Notes: a model not told the origin generated them from the letters alone. A stretch of 10,054 nt of DNA from Chlorobium sp. (GCA_028278005.1 JANQFD010000020.1:1-10054), one strand, 5' to 3'; positions 1 through 6,172 are shown, counted from the first letter of the stretch. Made by a program: numbers and translations.

Positions 1-199
1 TCACCGTGAATCGGCAATGTACGGCTCCCTGCTTGTCGTTGCCTACAAGGTCATTGTCAGGGAAGAAACCCTGAAGATCAACCACGAACTGTTCGAAGCA
101 GGGTTCTACCGGGCCGAAAACATCCCCCGGATAAAGATCCCGCTGCACCGGAAAGTTATAGAAGACGCCTGGGATCATGAGCTTCAGCCTCCCTTGTAA
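1..199 (+). CDS. C-terminal end of an unrecognised protein (5' truncated)
   Basis: The reading frame is open from base 2 to a TAA stop at 197-199, giving about 65 C-terminal residues. It continues upstream of the first in-window ATG (base 17) as H-R-E-S-A-M, so the gene almost certainly begins outside the window and the ATG at 17 is not its start. The visible part is mixed hydrophobic and charged: a short beta-like stretch (GSLLVVAYKVIV), then a charged segment and a tail ending in LQPPL. I see no catalytic motif, metal-binding cysteines or membrane span, and I do not recognise the family. A repeat element begins 57 bp after the stop. That this is a real coding end is likely from its codon use and its position before the repeat; the function is unknown. 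Confidence 0.6.
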   Translation, partial: HRESAMYGSLLVVAYKVIVREETLKINHELFEAGFYRAENIPRIKIPLHRKVIEDAWDHELQPPL

Positions 200-256
200 G
201 GCTGTCCCATTCCGGCACCCTGAACCAAGAGGACGTGTTTTCATGAATCGGCAAGC

Positions 257-329
257 TGCGATCCCGACAAGGTCGGGACAACGCAGCAATCTGGACGCGC
301 AATACGTTTTCAGAGATATCCTTTATTCG
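257..329 (-). repeat. Dispersed intergenic repeat, copy A
   Basis: Read on the minus strand, this segment matches 4833-4905 read on the plus strand. By hand alignment about 62 of 73 positions are identical with no gaps, and 52 of 59 in the core. The core contains AAAACGTATTGCGCG and ATTGCTGCGTT. At 262-278 it carries a perfect 7-bp hairpin, TCCCGAC-AAG-GTCGGGA. It lies between the stop of the truncated left gene and the promoter of the DUF4332 gene, ending 72 bp before that gene's ATG. It has no coding potential. A short non-autonomous mobile element or a REP-like family would fit; two copies alone cannot decide between them. Confidence 0.85.
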
Positions 330-335
330 TTATAA

Positions 336-364
336 TTGTTAAGTTTGTCACACTACTGTATAAT
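336..364 (+). promoter_or_regulatory. Predicted sigma-70-type promoter of the DUF4332 gene
   Basis: The -35 candidate is TTGTTA (336-341, 4 of 6 to consensus) and the -10 is a perfect TATAAT (359-364), with a 17-bp spacer. Transcription would start near base 371, leaving a leader of about 30 nt that contains the strong ribosome binding site at 389-396. A second TATAAT at 331-336 has no good -35 at the right distance. Predicted from consensus only. Confidence 0.55.
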
Positions 365-401
365 TATCGGCATAACCAAACATTCACCAAGGAGGATTTG
401 T

Positions 402-806
402 ATGGCCAGGATAACAGACATCGAAGGAATCGGACAGGCTTATGGCTCCAAACTCGAGAAAGCCGGGGTTCCGACCGACAATGAACTGCTCAAACAGGGC
501 TGCGACCGAAAGGGAAGAAAAGCTCTTGCGGAGAAAACCGGAATTGACGAGCATACGATCCTGAAATGGGTGAATCGTGCAGACCTTTCGAGGGTCAAGG
601 GAATCGGCTCGGAATACTCCGATCTCCTCGAGGAGGCCGGTGTCGATACCGTTCCCGAGCTTGCCCAGCGCAACGCGTCAAATCTTCATGCCAAAATGGC
701 CGAGGTCAATGAAGAAAAAAATCTTGTAAGAAAAATGCCCACCGAAAATCAGGTCGCAGACTGGGTGAGCCAGGCAAAAGAGCTGCCCAGGGTCATCAAT
801 TACTGA
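402..806 (+). CDS. Small helix-hairpin-helix protein, DUF4332 family
   Basis: A 134-residue soluble protein without signal peptide or membrane span. The ATG at 402 is chosen because AAGGAGGA lies at 389-396, five bases upstream. The longer frame from a TTG at 336 would begin inside the promoter. The protein is an internal duplication of two units of about 60 residues. Each opens with a helix-hairpin-helix signature, D-I-E-G-I-G near residues 7-11 and R-V-K-G-I-G at 64-69. Each signature is followed by a helix ending in (E)KAGV or EEAGV, and each unit ends with a tryptophan-centred helix (KWVNRADL, DWVSQAKEL). HhH pairs of this kind usually contact DNA backbone or mediate protein interaction, as in the helical tails of DNA polymerases and topoisomerases. 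The specific role of DUF4332 proteins is not established. It is transcribed alone, between a good promoter and a strong hairpin. Confidence 0.88.
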   Translation: MARITDIEGIGQAYGSKLEKAGVPTDNELLKQGCDRKGRKALAEKTGIDEHTILKWVNRADLSRVKGIGSEYSDLLEEAGVDTVPELAQRNASNLHAKMAEVNEEKNLVRKMPTENQVADWVSQAKELPRVINY

Positions 807-822
807 CACACTCGATATTTCG

Positions 823-860
823 TACGGGTGGCTCCCCTACGAGAGAGGGCGCCACCCGTA
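823..860. terminator. Strong hairpin between convergent genes, probable bidirectional terminator
   Basis: TACGGGTGGC (823-832) pairs perfectly with GCCACCCGTA (851-860). Inside it CCCT can pair with AGGG (835-838 with 846-849), extending the stem over a small internal loop. It begins 17 bases after the DUF4332 stop codon and lies 87 bases beyond the stop of the oppositely transcribed channel gene, so it could end both transcripts. On the plus strand a TTTTT run follows at 876-880, about 15 bases after the stem, which is farther than in a textbook intrinsic terminator. Confidence 0.6.
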
Positions 861-892
861 GAAACGGTGTCAACCTTTTTCACAACTCTCTT

Positions 893-937
893 GTCACTCG
901 TCACTCGCTGTCGACTGAAGACTGCTGACTGCCGACT
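893..937. repeat. Short tandem repeat with 7-bp period
   Basis: GTCACTC occurs twice in tandem (893-906). After three bases, four further heptamers follow at 910-937: GTCGACT, GAAGACT, GCTGACT and GCCGACT, consensus GNNGACT. All six units share the ACT core in register apart from the 3-base spacer. It lies in the non-coding gap between the DUF4332 gene and the stop of the channel gene. Heptanucleotide tandem repeats in intergenic DNA are known from cyanobacteria; whether this is part of a genome-wide family here cannot be told from one locus. Confidence 0.6.
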
Positions 938-946
938 GATTCCGGC

Positions 947-2260
947 CTACTGTTCTCCCGTCTTCTTTTCAAGTCCCTCTTCCTTCACGATACTTTCCGC
1001 GAGAGCCTCCTGTACAGCCTTGCCGGCAAGGGCCACATCGCTGCCCGAAGGCGCCTGGAAGACCTTCAGGTCAAAAAAGGGCAGAATAGCGAGAATGTGA
1101 TCCATAATATCTGCCTGTATGGATTCATAATTCGCCCAGACCTGGTCATTGCTGAAAACGTAGATCTCGACAGGTATGCCTTTATCCTGCGGTTGCAGGT
1201 GACGGATAAGAAAGGTCATATCAGGATTTATCTTCGGGTGGTTTCGAAGATAGGCAACGAGATATGCCCTGAAGGTGCCAAGATTTGTAAGCCTGCGCCG
1301 GTTAACGGGGGAAGCCCTGTCTATCCCGTGCTGCTCATTGTACTTGCTTATTTCAAGGTTTTTGGCATGCAGATAATCCGTGAGTAATTGTACACGACCG
1401 AATTTTTCGAGCATCTTCTCATCGCAGAATCGCACGCTGTTCATATCGATACTCAAAGACCGCTTGATTCTTCTTCCTCCCGACTCGCTCATCCCTCTCC
1501 AGTTCTTGAAACCTTCCGAGATAAGTGCATAAGCCGGTATCGTACTGATCGTTTTATCCCAGTTCTGAACAGATACCGTCACCAGAGAGATATCGATCAC
1601 ATCACCGTCGACCCCGTATTTCGGCATTTCAACCCAGTCTCCTACCCTGACGAGGTTGTTTGTAGTCAACTGAATGCCCGCCACGAAGCCAAGGATGGAA
1701 TCCTTGAATACCAGGATGATAACCGCCGTAAAAGCCCCCAGCCCGCTGAAGAAAACCACCGGCGACTGCCCTATCAGTTTTGAAATGATGATAACGGCCC
1801 CGACTGAAATAACAACGGTTTTTATAACCTGCACAAAGCTTTTCAGAGGCAGCTTTTCCGAGAATTCACGTTGATTGTAATACTCCAGAAGAGCGTCGAG
1901 CAGGCTGAGAAAAACAAAAACAATAATAACTGTCAGATAGAGCAGCGCGACCGACTGTACGATCCCGATACTCTCAGGATAAAACCGGAGCACCGGAACA
2001 GAGAGATTATACAGCAGAAGGGGCGGGATCATCTGTGCGAGCCAGTTGAACACCTTGTGCTCCACAAGAAGGTCGTCATACCGTGTTTTTGTTTTCGACG
2101 CCAGAGAGTAAACAACCCGCAGAAGGATTCTCTTGCTGAGCATCTCCGCAGCTACCACAATAACCAGACTCAACAGGATCATTCCTGCCGTCATGGCAAT
2201 TCTGGCCTCTGTTTCATTGAAGCCGTGCGACTGTAAATAGGAAAGGACGGATTCTGTCAT
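947..2260 (-). CDS. ybdG: Mechanosensitive ion channel, MscS family, YbdG-type
   Basis: A 437-residue inner-membrane channel of the MscS superfamily, expected to open under membrane tension and release solutes during hypo-osmotic shock. Hydrophobic segments lie near residues 21-39, 75-95, 100-122 and 145-162, followed by the pore-lining helix and hinge at about 168-200 (GLGAFTAVIILVFKDSILGF). The beta domain follows. The stretch MPKYGVDGDVIDIS (212-225), then QNWDKTISTIPAYALIS and later FKNWRGM with GGRRIKR, is characteristic of the E. coli YbdG (MscM-type) subfamily, which is of similar length (about 415 residues). The C-terminal cytoplasmic domain is intact and ends in a charged tail. The start ATG overlaps the TGA stop of the sensor kinase gene by four bases (ATGA, 2257-2260), so it is the last gene of the phoBR-like operon and probably translationally coupled. 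Physiological gating of the subfamily is less well understood than that of MscS. Confidence 0.92.
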   Translation of the reverse strand: MTESVLSYLQSHGFNETEARIAMTAGMILLSLVIVVAAEMLSKRILLRVVYSLASKTKTRYDDLLVEHKVFNWLAQMIPPLLLYNLSVPVLRFYPESIGIVQSVALLYLTVIIVFVFLSLLDALLEYYNQREFSEKLPLKSFVQVIKTVVISVGAVIIISKLIGQSPVVFFSGLGAFTAVIILVFKDSILGFVAGIQLTTNNLVRVGDWVEMPKYGVDGDVIDISLVTVSVQNWDKTISTIPAYALISEGFKNWRGMSESGGRRIKRSLSIDMNSVRFCDEKMLEKFGRVQLLTDYLHAKNLEISKYNEQHGIDRASPVNRRRLTNLGTFRAYLVAYLRNHPKINPDMTFLIRHLQPQDKGIPVEIYVFSNDQVWANYESIQADIMDHILAILPFFDLKVFQAPSGSDVALAGKAVQEALAESIVKEEGLEKKTGEQ

Positions 2261-4059
2261 GTAGCACTTTCTGTTTGATTGTTTTCCGTGAAAACCGGAA
2301 CGGTAAAGCTGAATTGCGATCCGAGATTCAACCTTGAACGAACCTCGACTCTCCCTTTATGTGCCAGTATAATATGCTTTACAATAGCCAAACCAAGACC
2401 GGTTCCGCCGACAGCTCTCGACCGCGCCCTGTCTACACGGTAAAAACGCTCGAATATCCTTCCGAGATCTTTCTGGGGTATTCCCATGCCGTTGTCCTTG
2501 ATTTCAGTCCTCACCATTTTCCCGTTTCTTGCGGCGGTTATCCAGATCTGGCCGTTCTCTTCAGGAACATACTTGATTGCGTTGTCAACAAGGTTACGGA
2601 CAACAAGCTCAAGATAGTCCCTGTCGGCTTTGACATGCGCCAGATCATCGGGTATCTGTATTTGCAATGCGATCCCTTTTTTTTCAACCGTCCTGCCGAA
2701 CAGGGCCACTGTTTGTTCAATAAGCTCTTTGAGGCTGACACTGCTGAACTTGTAATCTATTCTTCCCGACTCAATTTTCGAAAGATCGAGCACGTCATTG
2801 ACGAGGGCGGTAAGCTGCTCGCTTTCCTGAAGTATTATCTGCAGAAAATGCCTGGCGTTTTCAGGATCGTCCATAGCTCCTTCAAGCAGGGTTTCGGTAT
2901 AGCCTTTGATGCTTGTCAGCGGTGTACGGAGTTCATGAGAAACACTTGAAACAAAGTCCCGCCTCACCCTTTCCAGGTTTCTCAGTTTTGTGATGTCATT
3001 CAGCACAAACACCGTACCCTCGGAATGCTTTCCTTTTATGACAGGCATTGCGCTTACCTGCAGCACCCTTTCGCCCAGGTCCGTCATGGTGGTAATCTCC
3101 TCCTTGGTAACCGGAGAACCTGCAGCGTTGACCTGTTCAAACAGATCGATGAGCCGGGCGTCGGTCACCTTGCTGCCGGTTCCTGTCTTGATCATCTTGC
3201 CGCAATCGAGGTTGAAGAGCTGGCAGGCAGCCGGATTACCGAGCATGACAACCCCATTTGGATCGGTTACTATAATTGCTTCCCGAATACTGGAAAAAAC
3301 AGCTTTGAACCATTCCTCCTGCTGGTTCATGCGCTTCATTTCATCGGACATGTAGTTGAATGCCCTGGCAAGCTGACCTATTTCGTCATCCCGTTTCAAC
3401 GGCAGCTTGAACGAGTAATCCCCATGCACGAAATTATCTGCGGCAGCGGCAATACGCCGCAGAGGTCTTGAAAGGAAAACAGCCGTGAGTGACCCGAACA
3501 TCAGAGAGAGCAGAAGCGCCCAGAACAAAGCACCTTCAATACCTCTCTGCAGCTCCGCCTCGAGCAGCCGAATATCTTTCAATGGTTTGGCAAACCGGAG
3601 AACTGCAAAAGGTCTTTCCTTACCGAGCGGGACGGCGGTATAGAGCATTTCTTCTTTCACGGTTTCACTGAAACGCGAACTCTCCCCGAAACCCTCAAGC
3701 AAAGCCTGTTGTACTTCAGGACGCTGAATATGATTTTCAACGAAGGGAAGGCGCTCCGGTGCTATATAGGAATCGCCTATAACATCTCCCTGCAGGGAAA
3801 TAAGGGTTACCCGCAGTTCGAGTGCCGCTCCGATATCGTCCGCCCACTGATCGGACGCATGTATATCCGCCCATTCTGCAGGCTGTTTTTCGAGCAGCTG
3901 ACGGTTTAGCTGCAACTCTTTGTATAGCTGTTTTTTCAGACCATCGTGAAAAAGCGACCGAAGCTGGCCGCCTAAATACACATAGCTGATCGCAACCGTA
4001 AAAAAAATGATTACCCCGAAAACCAGCCCGAGTCGGAACGAAACGCTAGTTCTCCTCAC
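2257..4059 (-). CDS. phoR: PhoR-like membrane sensor histidine kinase
   Basis: A 600-residue kinase that would phosphorylate the response regulator encoded just upstream. Counting from the GTG at 4059: membrane helix 1 about 9-29, an extracytoplasmic sensor region of about 145 residues, helix 2 about 176-196, HAMP linker to about 245, PAS domain about 249-360, then HisKA with the phospho-acceptor H375 (SSVSHELRTPL). The ATPase domain has an N-box with N493, G1 DNGMGIP (522-528), F-box IFERFYRVD and G2 GGTGLGLAI (551-559). All key residues are present. The TM-sensor-TM-HAMP-PAS order matches Bacillus PhoR/ResE/VicK kinases more than the shorter E. coli PhoR. I prefer the GTG because GGAG lies six bases before it and it leaves only a 14-bp overlap with the regulator. 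A TTG at 4092 would add 11 residues and make a 47-bp overlap with a poorly spaced site. The phosphate role is inferred from partner and Pho box; the true signal is unknown. Confidence 0.93.
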   Translation of the reverse strand: MRRTSVSFRLGLVFGVIIFFTVAISYVYLGGQLRSLFHDGLKKQLYKELQLNRQLLEKQPAEWADIHASDQWADDIGAALELRVTLISLQGDVIGDSYIAPERLPFVENHIQRPEVQQALLEGFGESSRFSETVKEEMLYTAVPLGKERPFAVLRFAKPLKDIRLLEAELQRGIEGALFWALLLSLMFGSLTAVFLSRPLRRIAAAADNFVHGDYSFKLPLKRDDEIGQLARAFNYMSDEMKRMNQQEEWFKAVFSSIREAIIVTDPNGVVMLGNPAACQLFNLDCGKMIKTGTGSKVTDARLIDLFEQVNAAGSPVTKEEITTMTDLGERVLQVSAMPVIKGKHSEGTVFVLNDITKLRNLERVRRDFVSSVSHELRTPLTSIKGYTETLLEGAMDDPENARHFLQIILQESEQLTALVNDVLDLSKIESGRIDYKFSSVSLKELIEQTVALFGRTVEKKGIALQIQIPDDLAHVKADRDYLELVVRNLVDNAIKYVPEENGQIWITAARNGKMVRTEIKDNGMGIPQKDLGRIFERFYRVDRARSRAVGGTGLGLAIVKHIILAHKGRVEVRSRLNLGSQFSFTVPVFTENNQTESAT

Positions 4060-4756
4060 TCTCTTCTCCGCTTTCCTCGAGCTTGTATCCAAGCCCTCGT
4101 AAGGTTTTAATGAGTTTACCGGTTTTGCCGAGTTTTTCTCTCAATCGGGTAATATGGGTATCGATGGTACGGGTGTTGATGGTTTTATCGACATCCCACA
4201 CATCGCTGAGCAATGTCTCTCTTGACTGAGCCTGGCCTCTGCGCTTCAGCAGCACTGCAAGAAGTTTGAATTCCATCAATGTCAGGGTAACTTCCTTTCC
4301 GTTGAGCCTGACGCTGTGCCGGGAGATGTCGACCTCCAGACCGTCACATTTCATAATTTCCCTGACATCGCGTTTGCCTCTCCGGTCCCGTTTCAGGATA
4401 GCGCGAATCCTCAGGTTCAGTTCACGCGGGCTGAACGGCTTTACCACATAGTCATCGATGCCCAGTTCAAAACCGAGTACCTTGTCAATTTCCTCTCCCT
4501 TTGCGGTAAGCATGACTATGGGAAGGTCCCTGTATAACTGATGCTGCCGTATTCTCCGGCAAACCTCGAAACCATCGATTCCGGGAAGCATGATATCGAG
4601 CAGGACCAGATCGAAAGCCCTCTCCGCAAGCAGCTGCAGGCCTTCCTCTCCCGCTTCTGCCAGAAAACATTTATAACTGGCCTTTTCAAGGTTGTATTTC
4701 AGAAGTTTCGCAAGGTTGCGATCGTCTTCAACAACAAGAATCAATGGATCTGCCAT
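4046..4756 (-). CDS. phoB: PhoB-like response regulator, OmpR family
   Basis: A 236-residue transcription factor. The receiver domain (about 4-120) has the acidic pair D11-D12, phospho-acceptor D54 (LVLLDIMLPG), T84 (VMLTAKGEE) and K106 (VVKPFSP), which is the complete active site. The winged-helix DNA-binding domain spans about 135-228, with LTLMEFKLLAVLL, the recognition-helix region INTRTIDTHITRLREKLG and the wing IKTLRGLGYKLE. The spacing and sequence are of the PhoB/PhoP type, and the length is typical of the family. It is first in the operon and overlaps the kinase start, so the two are surely partners. The ATG at 4756 has no clear Shine-Dalgarno sequence. A Pho-box-like direct repeat with a -10 lies 39-74 bases upstream, which suggests positive autoregulation. 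PhoB identity is likely but not proven, since other OmpR-class regulators share this architecture and no pst or phoU gene is in view. Confidence 0.93.
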   Translation of the reverse strand: MADPLILVVEDDRNLAKLLKYNLEKASYKCFLAEAGEEGLQLLAERAFDLVLLDIMLPGIDGFEVCRRIRQHQLYRDLPIVMLTAKGEEIDKVLGFELGIDDYVVKPFSPRELNLRIRAILKRDRRGKRDVREIMKCDGLEVDISRHSVRLNGKEVTLTLMEFKLLAVLLKRRGQAQSRETLLSDVWDVDKTINTRTIDTHITRLREKLGKTGKLIKTLRGLGYKLEESGEESEEN

Positions 4757-4794
4757 AGGATCACAAAGGAAAGGTTGGGAGTAGAAGCAACCTG

Positions 4795-4830
4795 ATTATG
4801 TTTTCCGCTGCCGTGTCAGAAGTATGACAA
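4795..4830 (-). promoter_or_regulatory. Candidate Pho box and -10 of the phoB-phoR-ybdG operon
   Basis: On the minus strand, bases 4830-4813 read TTGTCATACTTCTGACAC. This is two 7-mers, TTGTCAT and CTGACAC, separated by four bases (an 11-bp period). It matches about 14 of 18 positions of the E. coli Pho-box consensus (CTGTCAT-A(A/T)A(A/T)-CTGT(A/C)A(C/T)). A -10-like CATAAT follows at 4800-4795, 12 bases downstream, about where PhoB-dependent promoters place it, and no good -35 is present. The ATG is 38 bases further on. This would let the regulator activate its own operon. The consensus comes from proteobacteria, and its validity in Chlorobi is an assumption. Confidence 0.5.
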
Positions 4831-4832
4831 GA

Positions 4833-4905
4833 CCAATTAAGGGTACCTCTAAAAACGTATTGCGCGCCCAAATTGCTGCGTTATCCAGATCTTGTCGGGA
4901 TCGAA
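4833..4905 (+). repeat. Dispersed intergenic repeat, copy B
   Basis: Inverted partner of 257-329, about 85% identical over 73 bases without gaps by hand alignment. The conserved core again contains AAAACGTATTGCGCG and ATTGCTGCGTT, and then CTTGTCGGGATCG. The hairpin that is perfect in copy A is degraded here by one mismatch and one G-T pair (ATCCAGAT against GTCGGGA), but further TCCCGA arms follow immediately. Its AT-rich end faces phoB and stops 76 bp before that ATG, next to the Pho-box-like site. Confidence 0.85.
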
Positions 4906-4952
4906 ATCCTCATGTCCCGACAAGTCGGGACACTCTCCCGATTGTATCGGGA
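4891..4952. repeat. Cluster of competing inverted repeats (TCCCGAC/GTCGGGA arms)
   Basis: Five related arms lie within 62 bases. TGTCCCGAC (4913-4921) pairs perfectly with GTCGGGACA (4924-4932). The same arm can instead pair upstream, CTTGTCGGGA (4891-4900) with TCCCGACAAG (4915-4924), a perfect 10-bp stem with a 14-base loop. The two foldings exclude each other. A third hairpin, TCCCGAT-TGT-ATCGGGA (4936-4952), follows. It begins inside repeat copy B and extends past it. Confidence 0.7.
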
Positions 4953-5018
4953 CTCATGACACTTTTTAAAAGCTGCCTTCAAGCTGGAATATAGACATAA
5001 TAGGCGGTATTTCTGAAA

Positions 5019-5053
5019 CAGCCCTTCCGCTGTTCACCCCCGGAAGGGTGCTG
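5019..5053 (-). terminator. Hairpin after the OppD-type gene, probable terminator
   Basis: CCCTTCCG (5022-5029) pairs perfectly with CGGAAGGG (5041-5048). After a two-base bulge CAG (5019-5021) pairs with CTG (5051-5053). It begins about 40 bases beyond the TGA of the ABC ATPase gene on the minus strand. The transcript then continues TTTCAGAAAT, so the uridine tract is weak. It is probably a terminator or a transcript-end stabilising stem. Confidence 0.5.
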
Positions 5054-5093
5054 TTATGTTACGATTGTGTAAAACCGTGCTTTAGCAGTACAC

Positions 5094-6062
5094 TCAGGCG
5101 GAAATTTTCCAGCAGGCTGCCATATGGCCCGCATCATATTCCTTGAGTTCAGGCTCGAATGCCCTGCAGTGCTCATCGGCCAATGGACAGCGGTTTGCAA
5201 ACCTGCATCCATCAGGCAAACGGGTTGCACTCGGTACATTCCCCTCTATTACATTGAGGCGTTGCTTCTTTGAGCCTATTCGGGGGATCGACTTGAGCAA
5301 TCCTGCGGTGTAGGGGTGCAACGGTTGTAAAAAAATCTGGGCGGCGCTTCCGCTTTCAACAACTTTCGATGCGTACATAACCAGTACATCTTCACACAGC
5401 TCGGCAATCACCCCGAAATCATGGGTTATGAGAATGACGCTCATTCCGGTTTCAGCCTGCAGTTTTCCTATAAGCTCAAGGATCTGCGCCTGAACGGTAA
5501 CGTCGAGCGCTGTTGTCGGTTCATCGGCGATTAACAGCGCCGGATCACACGATAACGCCATGGCAATCATGACCCTCTGACGCATTCCGCCTGAAAGTTC
5601 GTGGGGATAGGAGTTGAAACGCTCGGAGGGATCAGGAATACCGACAAGCCTGAGCATTTCGACAGCCTGCTTTTTAGCCTCGGGCCTTGAAACCTTGCGG
5701 TGCAGAAGAATCTGTTCTACTATCTGGAACCCGCAGGTGTACACCGGATTCAGAGAACTCATGGGTTCCTGAAAGATCATTGCGATTTCATTGCCTCTGA
5801 GCTTTCTTATCTGTTCGGCGGAAAGCTTGAGCAGGTCCCTGCCTTTCCAGAGTATCTCTCCTCCGGCGAAAAAGCCCGGAGGCATGGGAACAAGGCCCAT
5901 GATCGAAAGTGCGGTTACAGACTTTCCGCAGCCGGACTCCCCGACAATCCCGAGTGTACGGTTGCGCCCCAGGGAAAAACTGACGCCATCGACGGCTTTT
6001 GCAGTACCGCTATCTGTCGTGTAATAGGTCCTGAGGTTTTTTACTTCCAGTATATTTTGCAT
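5094..6062 (-). CDS. oppD: Oligopeptide/dipeptide ABC transporter ATPase, OppD/DppD type
   Basis: A 322-residue cytoplasmic ATPase that powers peptide (or nickel/opine-type) uptake with two permeases, a second ATPase and a binding protein. Visible motifs are Walker A GESGCGKSV (41-49), Q-loop MIFQEPMSSLNP (95-106), signature LSGGMRQRV (156-164), Walker B LLIADEP (176-182) and switch histidine H214 (LITHDFG). The C-terminal OppD/DppD extension starts at HPYTAGLL (249-256). It contains four cysteines, C286-X5-C292-X6-C299-X17-C317, the pattern seen in family members reported to hold an iron-sulfur cluster. Length is normal and nothing is missing. No other transporter component is in the window: downstream lies intergenic DNA and upstream mfd is divergent, so the gene is either last or alone in its unit. 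The ATG at 6062 lacks an evident Shine-Dalgarno sequence. The transported substrate cannot be told from the ATPase. Confidence 0.93.
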   Translation of the reverse strand: MQNILEVKNLRTYYTTDSGTAKAVDGVSFSLGRNRTLGIVGESGCGKSVTALSIMGLVPMPPGFFAGGEILWKGRDLLKLSAEQIRKLRGNEIAMIFQEPMSSLNPVYTCGFQIVEQILLHRKVSRPEAKKQAVEMLRLVGIPDPSERFNSYPHELSGGMRQRVMIAMALSCDPALLIADEPTTALDVTVQAQILELIGKLQAETGMSVILITHDFGVIAELCEDVLVMYASKVVESGSAAQIFLQPLHPYTAGLLKSIPRIGSKKQRLNVIEGNVPSATRLPDGCRFANRCPLADEHCRAFEPELKEYDAGHMAACWKISA

Positions 6063-6172
6063 AATTAACGGGTTTTCTGAACTTGCAGACGCCCCGCCGC
6101 CGTTGAATTTTGTTTATTTTCTTTCACCGTTACAGCAGATGATAACTGCTCATGTTAGGCATAAAATAGGTT
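6063..6172. promoter_or_regulatory. Divergent promoter region between oppD and mfd
   Basis: These 110 bases must carry both outward promoters unless the start codons are misplaced. I see a small dyad AGCAG-N7-CTGCT (6134-6150) and a -10-like TAAAAT (6162-6167) toward mfd, but no -35 at the right spacing. No convincing promoter toward oppD is visible. The DNA is T-rich at 6108-6125 and GC-rich at 6088-6102. Confidence 0.35.

Larger units (their letters stand above)
4757..5093. other. 337-bp intergenic region with promoter, repeat and hairpins
   Basis: No gene is evident here. Reading in the minus direction from the OppD stop, it holds a terminator-like hairpin (5019-5053), a cluster of TCCCGA/TCGGGA arms (4891-4952), the second copy of the dispersed repeat (4833-4905) and the probable phoB promoter with Pho-box-like site (4795-4830). 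The remaining bases, roughly 4953-5018, show nothing I can name. Confidence 0.7.

Noticed and set aside
7..254. The 11-mer TGAATCGGCAA occurs at 7-17 and 244-254
   Set aside because: Repeated 11-mers are expected by chance in 10 kb. The first copy is within coding sequence and the similarity does not extend.
336..401. N-terminal extension of the DUF4332 protein from a TTG at 336
   Set aside because: It would start at the -35 element and add residues unlike the rest, while an excellent ribosome site precedes the ATG at 402.
828..1100. 90-codon plus-strand open frame between the DUF4332 and channel genes
   Set aside because: It begins inside the hairpin stem, runs through the heptamer repeat and then antisense to the channel C-terminus. 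There is no family resemblance.
2359..2949. 196-codon plus-strand open frame
   Set aside because: It lies wholly antisense to the kinase ATPase and HisKA domains, whose motifs are intact. It has no recognisable domain or ribosome site and is a shadow frame.
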